DNA of 31,372 bases from JAMCRM01 sp041685075 (GTDB lineage Bacteria > Acidobacteriota > Terriglobia > Bryobacterales > Bryobacteraceae), in contig JAWLGN010000026.1 in NCBI GenBank assembly GCA_041685075.1, forward strand, positions 1 to 31,372. The letters are read 5' to 3'. Both the position numbers and the translations under genes were made by a program. This document shows positions 18,398 through 26,813 of the stretch, piece by piece. The first letter of the stretch is position 1. Each line of letters begins with the position of its first letter. The notes beneath the pieces are model-generated. The model did no database searches. It worked only from the letters and a program-made list of their open reading frames with translations, and was not told where the DNA came from.

Positions 18398-18425
18398 GTG
18401 ACTGGCGTCACCACCACGCGGTGGT
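18398..18425. promoter_or_regulatory. Adjacent dyads upstream of the small Cys-rich gene
   Basis: GTGAC-TGGC-GTCAC (18398-18411) and ACCAC-GCG-GTGGT (18413-18425) are two perfect 5-bp inverted repeats side by side, 34 nt before the start at 18459. They could form an operator or a leader structure. No clear -35/-10 pair was found. Confidence 0.3.
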
Positions 18426-18458
18426 CACCGGGCGTAGCATGGGGTGAGGGGAAGAGAT

Positions 18459-18656
18459 ATGAGCAGTTGGGGTTGTCCGCACGAGTCGAACGGCGTGTGT
18501 CTCAAGGTGAACCGGCTCCCCTGCGACCCGGGGATGAAGGGCTGCGTCCTCTATGGCCGCTTCGCCTTCAGCAATCCGGCGAAGAACCGGCCCGCGAAAT
18601 CGGCCCGCAGCGGCGGGGAAGAACGGAGTGCCCCGCCTCGCCGGGAGGGCGTGTAA
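18459..18656 (+). CDS. Small Cys-rich protein, possible metal-binding, 65 aa
   Basis: The ATG at 18459 follows GAGGGGAAGAG (18446-18456). The peptide has a tidy four-cysteine pattern: C6-x7-C14-x7-C22-x6-C29. The central stretch LPCDPGMKGCVLYGRF looks conserved-protein-like rather than random. The pattern with Pro-His after Cys6 and Asp-Pro-Gly after Cys22 suggests a zinc or iron knuckle. The C-terminal 35 residues are basic and low in complexity. I remember similar short proteins in other bacteria but know no function. It is isolated on its strand, convergent with the haloperoxidase-like gene, with a strong hairpin between them. Confidence 0.6.
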   Translation: MSSWGCPHESNGVCLKVNRLPCDPGMKGCVLYGRFAFSNPAKNRPAKSARSGGEERSAPPRREGV

Positions 18657-18657
18657 G

Positions 18658-18698
18658 CGCGTCACGGACTGGGCTTGTGCGCCTCAGTCCGCGACGCG
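18658..18698. terminator. Strong hairpin between convergent genes (bidirectional terminator)
   Basis: CGCGTCACGGACTG (18658-18671) pairs with CAGTCCGCGACGCG (18685-18698): 13 of 14 pairs match, with a 13-nt loop. It lies exactly between the stops of the Cys-rich gene (18656) and the haloperoxidase-like gene (18713). There is no long T-run, so termination strength is uncertain. Confidence 0.6.
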
Positions 18699-18712
18699 AC
18701 ATAGGGGGGAGC

Positions 18713-19981
18713 TTAGCGCCAGACCGGCTCGAGAGCTTCGGCCACCGCCCGGCCTATGCTGCGGCCCTGGCGGCGGCCGTCCCTGACGGCATGGCGAAAG
18801 TGGATGCCAGCGTAAATGCGGGAGAGAGCGTTTTCCTGGGCCGCCTGGGAAACCGCCCGGAACTTCCGCGTCACCCCAGGGAGCGTCAGGCTGGTCATGC
18901 TGAAAGGCACCCGGTCTCCCACGTGCTCCATGAGCACTTCGGCGGCGGCCCAGCCGAGCACCGTGTGGGTTGAAGGATAGTCCGGCACCGGCGGGGAGAA
19001 CATGTACGGCTGCCAGGAGGGGTCCGGTTCCGTCATGGGGTTGCCGTCGGCGGCTGCGTCGCGAATGGCCGTCTCGGGACGCCAGAAGCGGAAATGGTAC
19101 TTCGCTTCGAAACCGGCGATGAAGCCATCCGCCATCGCGAAATTCACCAGGGCCAGCACGCGCGCGGCCGACCATAGATCCAGGCGGCGCTGGCGGACGA
19201 GCGTGTTGGCGATGCGGTTCCAGCCGAGCGTCGAATCTTCGTACCAGAACTTGGCCATCTCCGACTGCTCCTCCGTCCGGACCGTGCTGTCGATGCGGCC
19301 GATGGCCTTCAGGTAATCGAAATCGCGTGTGTATTGCAGGCTGTCCAGGGGCTGCGGCCCTTCGACTTCGTGCTCTTTCAGGTCGATGATGAACGGCTGC
19401 ACGCGTCCCCACCCCGGTTGCGCCGCGAAGGTGAAGGGCGGGGTGAACTGATACTCCCCGGGGCCGGGCCGCGGGACGTAGGCCGGCTCGGCGCCCTTTT
19501 CCGCCCCGTCGCCCAAGCGGCGGGCCAGTGTTGCCTCCGCGGCGGATTGGCCGATAACGATGCCGGCCACCTTGGCCGGCCCGTCCGGCAGCGCCAGCAG
19601 GGCACGGGCGTAGGCTTCGTTCACCATCGGCGATTGCTCCGGAAACAGCGCCACCAGGACGGTGCGCGCGGCGGATGCCACCGCGGCCTCCGGCGAGGCG
19701 CCCGGAGAAGCGGGTACGCCGGGCGTGTACGATGCATAGCGCCGGTCGATGGCGTTGAGCGCATCGTGAATGGATGCGTGCAGGATCGCCAGTATGCGGG
19801 AGTGCGCCATCGGATTGGTGCCTTCAAATGGCGTGAACGCCTCGATCGCGACGGTGTTCCAATCGGTGACCGCGTTGCCATGACGCGGGCTGTTTGCGCG
19901 AGCGGCGTCGCTCTGCGCGTTGGCGGCAACGGCCAGAACCACGGCCATGCCGCTGATAATCGGCAATGAACGGAAAGACAT
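18713..19981 (-). CDS. Vanadium-dependent haloperoxidase / PAP2-type phosphatase
   Basis: The 422-aa exported protein (signal about residues 1-22, ending AVAANA) has the three phosphate/vanadate-binding motifs in order: KYHFRFWRP, PDYPSTHTV (the PSGH motif with Thr for Gly) and SRIYAGIHFRHAVRDG. Spacing and the FWRPETAIR sequence fit the bacterial vanadium-dependent haloperoxidase-like group better than small lipid phosphatases. ATG 19981 is chosen because AAGGAG lies about 8 nt upstream; an upstream start at 20002 would include that site. Whether it oxidises halides or only removes phosphate cannot be read from sequence. It follows the methyltransferase on the same strand after a 61-nt gap. 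Confidence 0.9.
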   Translation of the reverse strand: MSFRSLPIISGMAVVLAVAANAQSDAARANSPRHGNAVTDWNTVAIEAFTPFEGTNPMAHSRILAILHASIHDALNAIDRRYASYTPGVPASPGASPEAAVASAARTVLVALFPEQSPMVNEAYARALLALPDGPAKVAGIVIGQSAAEATLARRLGDGAEKGAEPAYVPRPGPGEYQFTPPFTFAAQPGWGRVQPFIIDLKEHEVEGPQPLDSLQYTRDFDYLKAIGRIDSTVRTEEQSEMAKFWYEDSTLGWNRIANTLVRQRRLDLWSAARVLALVNFAMADGFIAGFEAKYHFRFWRPETAIRDAAADGNPMTEPDPSWQPYMFSPPVPDYPSTHTVLGWAAAEVLMEHVGDRVPFSMTSLTLPGVTRKFRAVSQAAQENALSRIYAGIHFRHAVRDGRRQGRSIGRAVAEALEPVWR

Positions 19982-20031
19982 AATCTGATCTCCTTTTCTC
20001 AATCGATGTGAATTTTGCAGAACGCTACAGT

Positions 20032-20052
20032 GCGCCGCCGGCTCAGCGGCGC
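20032..20052 (-). terminator. GC-rich hairpin at the methyltransferase stop
   Basis: GCGCCGC (20032-20038) pairs exactly with GCGGCGC (20046-20052) around a 7-nt loop that contains the methyltransferase stop codon. There is no T-run after it, so it may instead be an mRNA 3' stabilising or attenuating structure between this gene and the haloperoxidase-like gene. Confidence 0.35.
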
Positions 20053-21110
20053 GCTTCCAGCACCAGGTTGAACGGCGTCTTGACCGCGCGGCGAAAGTGG
20101 GTGAAGCCTGCCTTACGGAAGACTTCGGCCAGCCGCGGCTCGCCCGCCTGGGCGCCCAGCACGAGGTTGCCGCCTTCCGAGATGGCGTGCGCGCAGCACA
20201 GCACCGTGGAGGCGGAGAAGTACATCCGGGCCACCGGCGTGAGGTTGTCCTCCACGCGGCCCGTGGCGAAGGGCTCGATCAGCATAACGGTGCCGCCCGG
20301 TGCAAGCACCTCGCCGGCGTGGCGCGCCGCGCCGAGCGGGTCGCCCATGTCGTGCAGGCAATCGAAAAAGCAGACCAGCCCGTAGCCGCGCGCGGGATAG
20401 TCCGCGGCGTTCGCCGCTTCGAAGGTGACCTGCGAGTCGAGACCCGCTTCGGCGGCGCTGCGGCGCGCGGTCTCGATCGAAGCGGCGTGGGTATCGAAAC
20501 CGTAGAAGCGCGAGCGCGGGAATGCCTGGGCCATCAGGATGGTCGAGATGCCGTAGCCGCAGCCCACGTCGGCCACCGTGATGCCCCGTTCGAGCTGCTC
20601 GACCACGCCGTCGAGCGCGGGAAGCCACTCCGCCACCAGGCTGCCCTGGTAGGCGTTGCGGTAGAATGCCGCCACGCCGCAGTAGAGGCGGCCGTTGTGG
20701 TCGCTCCACGGCACGCCCTTGCCGGTGCGAAATGCCTCGATGGCCTTGCCTTCGTCGAACCACATGGAGGCCGGCACTTCCCAGGCGGCCGGGAGGAACA
20801 GGGGACTGTCCTCGCGGGCCAGCACCATGGCCTGTTCCGGAGTCAGCTCGTAGGTTCCGCTGACCGCGTGATAGACGACGTAGCCGCCGGCGGCCTGCGC
20901 GTTCAGCCACTCGCCGACGTACCGTTCGGCGCAGCCGGTGCGCCTGGCGAGTTCCCTTGCGGTGACCGGTCCGGCGGCGCACATGGCCTTGTAGAGCCCC
21001 AGCTTGTTGCCCAGGCTGACCATCACGCCGCCATACCCGGCGGCCAGGTCGCCGAATGCGCGCTCGAAGAAGCTTTGCAGCCTGGTTTGATCGATGGGTT
21101 GTGTAACCAT
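20043..21110 (-). CDS. SAM-dependent methyltransferase with N-terminal winged helix
   Basis: The 355-aa protein has an N-terminal winged-helix part (GLYKAMCAAGPVTARELARR followed by TGCAERYVGEWL) and a class I methyltransferase domain from about residue 165. The SAM site is ITVADVGCGYGIST. Acidic FYGFDTH and the motif around FFDCLHDMGDP follow, and VLAPGGTVMLIEP is the fourth strand. This order resembles the Rv2258c-like family and plant-type O-methyltransferases. GGAGGGG lies 9 nt before ATG 21110. It is divergent from a GlxA-type regulator across a 141-nt gap, which makes that regulator a good candidate for its control. The substrate is unknown. Confidence 0.9.
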   Translation of the reverse strand: MVTQPIDQTRLQSFFERAFGDLAAGYGGVMVSLGNKLGLYKAMCAAGPVTARELARRTGCAERYVGEWLNAQAAGGYVVYHAVSGTYELTPEQAMVLAREDSPLFLPAAWEVPASMWFDEGKAIEAFRTGKGVPWSDHNGRLYCGVAAFYRNAYQGSLVAEWLPALDGVVEQLERGITVADVGCGYGISTILMAQAFPRSRFYGFDTHAASIETARRSAAEAGLDSQVTFEAANAADYPARGYGLVCFFDCLHDMGDPLGAARHAGEVLAPGGTVMLIEPFATGRVEDNLTPVARMYFSASTVLCCAHAISEGGNLVLGAQAGEPRLAEVFRKAGFTHFRRAVKTPFNLVLEARR

Positions 21111-21251
21111 CTTGAATTCCCCTCCGTGATAGAATTTCCTCACTACAGCCCAATGATGGCAGCGGGCCGCGATTGGCGGGAGAGCTGAAATCACCCGCGA
21201 ACGGTTCATTCGTGCCAGCGAACGCGCCGCGCCGGCACACCAAGCAAGACG

Positions 21252-22259
21252 ATGACGACACCCCGCTCTGTCAGCCTGGTAGCGGTGCCGGAAGCCTCGG
21301 CCGCAACCCTGTTCGGCATCTTCGACGTGATGAGCGCGTTTTCCGTGATGGGCATCAAGGGGCCGGGCGCGGGTGCGCCTTTCGAGGTGGAGATCGTGGG
21401 GGAGAGCGCGGGACCGTTGACTCTGGCGAGCGGTGTGGCGGTCCAGGTGGAGCGCATCATCGAATCGGTGGAGGCGAGCGACATCGTGATCGTGCCGTCG
21501 GTGGTGCTGCCGCCGGGCGGCTGGGTCGCCGGGCGCTATCCGCGGCTGGTGGAGTGGGCCGCGCGCATGCACGCTCGCGGCGCCCTGCTTTGTTCGGCGT
21601 GTTCGGGGATCTTTCTGCTGGCAGAAACGGGGCTGTTCAACGGCAGAGACGCCACCGTGCACTTCGGCTACGCCGGAAGTTTCGCCGGTACGTTCCCGGC
21701 TGTCCACATCCATCCCGAGCGCGTGCTGGTCATCTCCGGCGCCCGGGAGGAACTGGTCAGTTCCGGCGCATCCACCACCTGGCACGACATGGTGATGTAC
21801 CTTATCGCGCGCTTTGCGGGCGCGACCGCCGCGCAGGAGGTGGCCCGGATGTTCGCCCTGCAGTGGCACCAGGACGGGCTGGCGCCGTACATGGTGTTCG
21901 AAGGCAGAAGCGATCACGGAGACGCCGAAATCGAGCGCGCGCAGCAGTGGTTGCGGGAGAACTTCCCGGTTGCCAACCCGGTGGAGGAGGCGATCAAGTG
22001 TTCCCGGCTCGCCGAGCGCACCTTCAAGCGCCGCTTCGCCGCCGCGACCGGGCTGGCGCCGATCGCCTACGTTCAGCGCCTGCGCATCGAAGATGCCAAG
22101 CGCCGGCTCGAGCGAACCGACGACCCGGTGGACGAGATCAGTTGGCGAGTCGGTTATGAAGACCCCGCCTTCTTCCGCCGGTTGTTCAAGCGCATCACCG
22201 GCCTGACTCCGGGCGCCTACCGGAAGCGCTTCCGCATCCCGGATTTCGCCCGCTCGTAA
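21252..22259 (+). CDS. GlxA-type AraC-family transcriptional regulator
   Basis: The 335-aa protein joins an N-terminal DJ-1/PfpI amidotransferase-like domain (residues about 5-195) to a C-terminal AraC DNA-binding domain (about 225-330). The first contains the nucleophile-elbow region LLCSACSGIFLLAETGLFNG. The second has two helix-turn-helix units: CSRLAERTFKRRFAAATG and WRVGYEDPAFFRRLFKRITG. This is the layout of GlxA/FtrA-like activators. It probably binds a small metabolite or senses one, then acts on the divergent methyltransferase gene and possibly its follower (inference). The gene converges with the GNAT gene, 22 nt apart. Confidence 0.93.
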   Translation: MTTPRSVSLVAVPEASAATLFGIFDVMSAFSVMGIKGPGAGAPFEVEIVGESAGPLTLASGVAVQVERIIESVEASDIVIVPSVVLPPGGWVAGRYPRLVEWAARMHARGALLCSACSGIFLLAETGLFNGRDATVHFGYAGSFAGTFPAVHIHPERVLVISGAREELVSSGASTTWHDMVMYLIARFAGATAAQEVARMFALQWHQDGLAPYMVFEGRSDHGDAEIERAQQWLRENFPVANPVEEAIKCSRLAERTFKRRFAAATGLAPIAYVQRLRIEDAKRRLERTDDPVDEISWRVGYEDPAFFRRLFKRITGLTPGAYRKRFRIPDFARS

Positions 22260-22280
22260 GCGCGTCCGCCGGCCCGCGCT
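22259..22280. terminator. Short hairpin between convergent genes
   Basis: AGCGCG (22259-22264) and CGCGCT (22275-22280) pair over 6 bp around a 10-nt loop, between the GlxA-type gene and the GNAT gene stops. No T-run follows, so the call is weak. Confidence 0.3.
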
Positions 22281-22281
22281 G

Positions 22282-23196
22282 TTAGTACAGAATCGACGGC
22301 AGGAACGCCCCCGCGGGTTCGCTGTAGAAGCCCAGGCTCATGAGCGTCATGGGCTGGACGACCCGCAGGTTCTTCTCCAGGCACCAGCGGAACAGCTCGG
22401 CGTTGCGCGTGGGGAGCAGGAAGCCCGGACCGGCGATGGCGGGAGCGGCCGCGACCAGCGCCTTCAGGTCCGCATTGGTTTCGGCGACCGCGTGGCCGAA
22501 GAAGCCGATGGCGGTCGTGTAGCCCGTGATGCGGCCGCCGTGGATTACGACGGCTGCGGTTCCCTGGCGGATCGCCTCGTTCAACTCCGCGGGGCGTGCG
22601 TGGCCGTGAATCTTCACGCAGAGCGCGTTGCAGTCTTCGATATCGCGCTCGTTCGCGGGGCGCACATCGCAACCCGGAATGGTCTGGTGGATGGCCGGAC
22701 CCTGCATGACCGCCAGCGGTTCCCGCGCCGCGAAGCCCAGCCTGGCATAAAGCGCCAGGGAGCGGCTGTGATAGGCGGCCTGCACCAGCCGCACACCGGC
22801 AAAGCCGCCGCGGCGGGCGTATTGCAGCACCTCCTGCATCAGGCTGCGCCCGAGGGCGCCGTTCTGAAACGCCGGGTCTACCGTGATGGGGCCGATCGCG
22901 GCAATCGTGTCCGCCCAGAGGAAGTTGCTGCCGAGGATGCGCCCCTCGCACTCGGCTACCACGGAGTAGACGCGCGGCAAAGATAACAGCATCTCCATCA
23001 CGTGGGTGGCCGCCGCCGCTGATGGGAAGTCCGGCGGAAAGTTGTGCCATTCGGAGATGGTCTTGAACGCCTCGTAACAGATCCTGCCGCACGCCGGCGC
23101 GTCGTCCGGCCGGCCCGGCCGCACAGTGAACCACGCGGCTACCGGAATTGGGCTGGCCATGGCGGCCCGCTCGACGGAAACATGGGTTGCCTGCAT
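22282..23196 (-). CDS. Two-domain GNAT-family N-acetyltransferase
   Basis: The 304-aa protein starts at ATG 23196 behind GGGGAGG. The first GNAT domain (about residues 25-165) has the acetyl-CoA strand and P-loop variant ITVDPAFQNGALGRSLMQEV and the later SLALYARLGF. The second half (about 175-300) reads DVRPANERDIEDCNALC and VIHGGRITGYTTAIGFFGHA, a degenerate second GNAT fold. It lacks an obvious Q/RxxGxG/A loop, so only the first domain is likely to be catalytic. The acceptor is unknown. The gene stands alone between convergent GlxA-type and divergent DegT genes. Confidence 0.88.
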   Translation of the reverse strand: MQATHVSVERAAMASPIPVAAWFTVRPGRPDDAPACGRICYEAFKTISEWHNFPPDFPSAAAATHVMEMLLSLPRVYSVVAECEGRILGSNFLWADTIAAIGPITVDPAFQNGALGRSLMQEVLQYARRGGFAGVRLVQAAYHSRSLALYARLGFAAREPLAVMQGPAIHQTIPGCDVRPANERDIEDCNALCVKIHGHARPAELNEAIRQGTAAVVIHGGRITGYTTAIGFFGHAVAETNADLKALVAAAPAIAGPGFLLPTRNAELFRWCLEKNLRVVQPMTLMSLGFYSEPAGAFLPSILY

Positions 23197-23307
23197 CGAA
23201 TCCTCCCCGGTCTATAACGCGGAAACAGAGGCGGCAACGGCTCTGGCGCACGGTTCCATCCCTCCGCCGGCCGTGGTAGAGTGTGGACCATCGAAAGGAG
23301 TCGGGCT

Positions 23308-24612
23308 GTGAATCGACGCAAATTCGTAGGAGCCGCGACGGCCCTCGGCGCCATGCGGAGAACGGGGAAGGGCGCGCCGGTATCCGAATCGATGCTCCAC
23401 CTCGAGCAACAGTGGGGCGCCCAACATTACGACGACAAGGAACGCGAACAGGTTTTGGACGTAATCGAACGGCAGTTGCCGTTCCGCTGGTACGGCCCGC
23501 GGCACGAGCGGCCCATGAAGGTGGCCACCTTCGAAAAAGAGTTTGCCGCGCGCATGCAGACCAGGTACGCGCTGGCGGTGAACTCCGGCACTACGGCGCT
23601 GGAGGCCGCCGTCACCGCGCTGGGCGTGGGGCCGGGCGACGAAGTCATCATCCCCGCCTGGACCTGGCACTCCAGCGCCACCTCGGTGATCCGCGCCGGC
23701 GCGCTGCCGGTGTTCGCCGAGATCGACGAATCCTTCAACATCGACCCGAACGACATCGAGCGGCACATCACCCCGCAAACCAAGGTCATCATGGCGGTGC
23801 ACCTGCAAGGCAATCCCGCCGATATGGACCGCATCCTGGCCGTGGCGCGCAAGCACCGGCTCAAGGTGCTGGAGGATTGCGCGCAATCGGTGGGCGGCAG
23901 TTACAAGGGCAAGCCGCTGGGATCCATGGGCGATATAGGGATCTACAGCCACCAGGTGAACAAGACCATTTCCGCGGGTGAGGGCGGCTCGGTGGTGACC
24001 AGCGATCCGTTGCTGTTCGAGCGTGCCTGCCGCTTCCACGACGTGGGGTCGCTGCGAAACGTGCATGAGGAGGTGCTCGGCAAGGCGCAGATGGGTCCGT
24101 TCGGCGGCAGCAACTTCCGGATGAGCGAGTTCAGCGGCGGGGTGATGCTGGCGCAGTTGCGCAAGCTGGATTCTATGATCGGGGCGTCGCGGCGGCACGC
24201 GCGGCGGGTGTATGACGGCGTACGCGATCTCGCCGGCATCCGCTTCCGCCTGCTGCCGGACCCGGACGGCGAGATCGGCGTGGCGGTCTTCTTGGGCTTC
24301 GACAGCAAGGAGAAGTGCCAGCGGTACATGGATGCCATGAAGGCGGAGAAGGTGCCCTGCCGGCGGCCGGGAGGTTCGGTGGTGCTGCCGGTGCAGCCCT
24401 ACGTGGAGCACAAGGTAGCCACGCACCCCGCCTGGCCCACGTGGAACTCGCCGCGCGGCAAGGCCATCCGCTACGGCGCGGCCTCCTGCCCGCGCACGTT
24501 GGATATTCTCGACCGTTTCGCCGGCGTGCCCATCAATCCGAAGTACACCAAGGCGGATACGGACTACGTCATCGCGGCCATCCGGAAGGTGTACCCGCGG
24601 ATCGCGGGATAG
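23308..24612 (+). CDS. DegT/DnrJ/EryC1/StrS aminotransferase with Tat-like N-terminus
   Basis: The 434-aa PLP enzyme has the family motifs in order: NSGTTALEAAVTALGVGPGD, IIPAWTWHSSATSV, VLEDCAQSVGGSYKGK and SHQVNKTISAGEGG. Lys219 in the last is the PLP-binding residue. These enzymes aminate keto-sugars. GTG 23308 follows AAAGGAG and gives VNRRKFVGAATALGAM, which looks like a Tat twin-arginine leader although the motif is weak. A frame from GTG 23281 would merely add nine residues. No nucleotide-sugar genes flank it, so its sugar substrate, and whether it is really exported, are unknown. Confidence 0.92.
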   Translation: MNRRKFVGAATALGAMRRTGKGAPVSESMLHLEQQWGAQHYDDKEREQVLDVIERQLPFRWYGPRHERPMKVATFEKEFAARMQTRYALAVNSGTTALEAAVTALGVGPGDEVIIPAWTWHSSATSVIRAGALPVFAEIDESFNIDPNDIERHITPQTKVIMAVHLQGNPADMDRILAVARKHRLKVLEDCAQSVGGSYKGKPLGSMGDIGIYSHQVNKTISAGEGGSVVTSDPLLFERACRFHDVGSLRNVHEEVLGKAQMGPFGGSNFRMSEFSGGVMLAQLRKLDSMIGASRRHARRVYDGVRDLAGIRFRLLPDPDGEIGVAVFLGFDSKEKCQRYMDAMKAEKVPCRRPGGSVVLPVQPYVEHKVATHPAWPTWNSPRGKAIRYGAASCPRTLDILDRFAGVPINPKYTKADTDYVIAAIRKVYPRIAG

Positions 24613-24664
24613 CGGCGGGCGCTCGGCTCGATGCTGCGGCGGGCGCCCGGCAATCGGCCGGCCG

Positions 24665-26752
24665 CTACTCGACAAAGGCCGGCGTCTTGCCTTGCCGGGC
24701 ACCCTCCAGCAGCTTCAGCATGGTGTTTGTCCAATCGGTGTCGCTCGCATCGAAGCCGAGCTGCGTTGCGATCCAGTTTCCCTTCGGGTCTACAAGCCAG
24801 TTCTGTGGAATCCCGTAGCCGTCGAACCCGCTTTGGACCAGCCCGTATGCCGCAAGCGCCGGGAATGTGTATCCGTGCTCTTTCATGTAAGGCTCGACGA
24901 GTCCGAACTCCTCATCCACGTTAAACGAAATCACCTGAACGTCCGGGCGATCCTTTGTTTTCTCGTACAGTTTCTGGAAGTGAGGAAGCTCGGAACGGCA
25001 GGGCCCGCACCACGTCGCCCACAGGTTGATGAGGACCGCTTTGCCTTCAAGCTGTTTCAGCTTCCATGTTCTCCCGGTGAGGTCAGCCAACTCGAAGCTC
25101 GGTATCGGTTTCTCGGGCTTCTCCCAGCGGCCTTCGGCAAGCTGCCGGGTACCTGAGGGCGGTCGAGACCACACGGAAAACGCTCTTTCGGTGCCGCCGT
25201 TCTTCAGAAAGGCAGTTCGGGCCTCATCGAATAGTTGATCTTCGAGTTTGCCGCGGAAAAACTGCGGCGCCCGCTCCCGAGTGAAAAGGGCCTGCTGGAA
25301 ATACGCGAGCGAATCGGCGTTGCGGCCGTCCACAGCGGCCAGCCAGGCGAGCGCGCGGTAGCGCGAGGAGTGATCAACCTTCCTCGCCGGCATCGCGCCT
25401 TCGAGATAGCTGCGGAGCGACGCGGGAGGGTCCTTGCGCCCGGCGGCGTGGAGCGCTCGCAGCAGATCGGATGCGAGATAGCCGCGATAGCCGGGCCCGC
25501 CGGCGATCTCCTTCCGCCGTTCGCCGGTGAGTGTATCGTCTTCAAGGTTCCACCGGTCGAGCGCTTCTGCGTGGGGCCAGGCTTTTTCGAGCCACTCCGC
25601 TGTCTTAGCCGGAGCCCAGCCTTTTTTGAGCAGCGGGCTCGCAGCCTTGGTATAGGACCACAGGTCGCCGCCGGAGCGAGCTTCACTCGTGCGAACGGAT
25701 TGCTCCATGGCCCGCACTGCTTCCGTCTTACTGATTTCACCCGCCTCGATGCTTGCGTCGAAGTAGGAATCGGCCAGCCAAGAGACCTCGGTGAACTGCG
25801 CGGCCCACTCCTTCATTGCAGCGCGGCTCGCGGCTTTCCACGCCTCCCAGGCGGCCGTGTCCTTGTGGTCGTCCGGTTCTCTGTGATTTTTCTTCCAGCG
25901 CTCGTATGCAATCGTGTAGGCCGCATACGATTCCGGAGCCCCCTTGAGCACACGTTCCTCGAACGCCGCGAGGTCCTCCCTGGAAGCGCCGCTCTGTTTC
26001 ATGCCGCTGAGTATCGCCCCGAGAGTACGCTTGCCGGGCTTCAACGCCAGCAGGCGTTCGACGTCCCTGGCCACCTGCTTCCGTAAAGCGGCGTGTTCCT
26101 GGGGCGGGCGAGTACGAAACTCCAGCGCCCAGAGCATCTCGAAATCACGGGCTTCCGGCGAGCTCTCGGATGCCAGCCGTGCCCGAATGCGCCGGGCGAT
26201 CTCCGCCTGCTCCGCGGCTGTTGCCACCTTGCTTATCACCCGATCGGCTGAATTTGAGATGCTGCTGCCGCAAAGGCCGGCATAGGTTCGGAAGTATGTG
26301 CGAGCTTTCTCGAGGTCCTGGTAACGGCCGGCGTGGTAGATCTCGGCGAGCTTCAAGGCAGACCATGGAAACTCGGGCGCGATCGCACGTGCCTTCATGA
26401 GCAGCGTGATTGCACGCGGTGTGTCGTGCCGGTACAGAGCGGCCCCGGCCAGCGTCAGGGCCAACGGATCCTGGCTATTCGCTTCGGCGCGCTTCACCAT
26501 GGCCGCACGTGTCGCAGGCCGTTCATCGCGAAGCATCGATCCGTAGAAGGAGATGCGCCGCACCTGGATCTCGTACTCGCCGGGATACCGGGCTACGAGC
26601 GCATCGAGGCTCTTGCGGTTTTCGGCCGCCGAAAGGCGGCTGGCGTTCTCCTGCCACCGCCACAGGTCCGCTTGCGCCCCGGGGGACAAGCGGCACGCAT
26701 CGGCGGCGTGCAGAAGCGAAGTGATCGTCAGCAGGACTGTCAGGCAACGCAT
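24665..26752 (-). CDS. Long TPR-like protein with C-terminal TlpA thioredoxin domain
   Basis: The 695-aa secreted protein has a signal peptide (MRCLTVLLTITSLLHAADA) and about 500 residues of helical, TPR-like sequence (for example AITLLMKARAIAPEFPWSAL, then KLAEIYHAGRYQDLEKARTY). A TlpA/redoxin domain starts about residue 545. The active site WCGPC falls at residues 581-585 in INLWATWCGPCRSELP, with the cis-proline loop at GYGIPQNWLVDP. It probably reduces disulfides of exported proteins. The helical arm may bind partners. It is convergent with the DegT gene, 52 nt apart, and no cytochrome-maturation genes are near. Confidence 0.93.
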   Translation of the reverse strand: MRCLTVLLTITSLLHAADACRLSPGAQADLWRWQENASRLSAAENRKSLDALVARYPGEYEIQVRRISFYGSMLRDERPATRAAMVKRAEANSQDPLALTLAGAALYRHDTPRAITLLMKARAIAPEFPWSALKLAEIYHAGRYQDLEKARTYFRTYAGLCGSSISNSADRVISKVATAAEQAEIARRIRARLASESSPEARDFEMLWALEFRTRPPQEHAALRKQVARDVERLLALKPGKRTLGAILSGMKQSGASREDLAAFEERVLKGAPESYAAYTIAYERWKKNHREPDDHKDTAAWEAWKAASRAAMKEWAAQFTEVSWLADSYFDASIEAGEISKTEAVRAMEQSVRTSEARSGGDLWSYTKAASPLLKKGWAPAKTAEWLEKAWPHAEALDRWNLEDDTLTGERRKEIAGGPGYRGYLASDLLRALHAAGRKDPPASLRSYLEGAMPARKVDHSSRYRALAWLAAVDGRNADSLAYFQQALFTRERAPQFFRGKLEDQLFDEARTAFLKNGGTERAFSVWSRPPSGTRQLAEGRWEKPEKPIPSFELADLTGRTWKLKQLEGKAVLINLWATWCGPCRSELPHFQKLYEKTKDRPDVQVISFNVDEEFGLVEPYMKEHGYTFPALAAYGLVQSGFDGYGIPQNWLVDPKGNWIATQLGFDASDTDWTNTMLKLLEGARQGKTPAFVE

Positions 26753-26813
26753 ACATCACCCACGGAAGATCATACGCCAACGGCTCCAAATGCGGAAGCC
26801 GGCGCAGCGCGGC

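Noticed and set aside
18386..18973. 195-aa plus-strand frame across the gap and the haloperoxidase end
   Set aside because: It runs opposite conserved haloperoxidase motifs and through a strong hairpin. The 65-aa Cys-rich frame is a better reading of the coding part.
20043..21917. Upstream extension of the methyltransferase to 624 aa
   Set aside because: The extension runs across the divergent regulator gene. A GGAGGGG ribosome site before ATG 21110 fixes the true start.
24617..24648. GGGCGC ... GCGCCC inverted repeat between the DegT and TlpA genes
   Set aside because: Six-bp arms around a 20-nt loop with no T-run are expected by chance in such GC-rich DNA.
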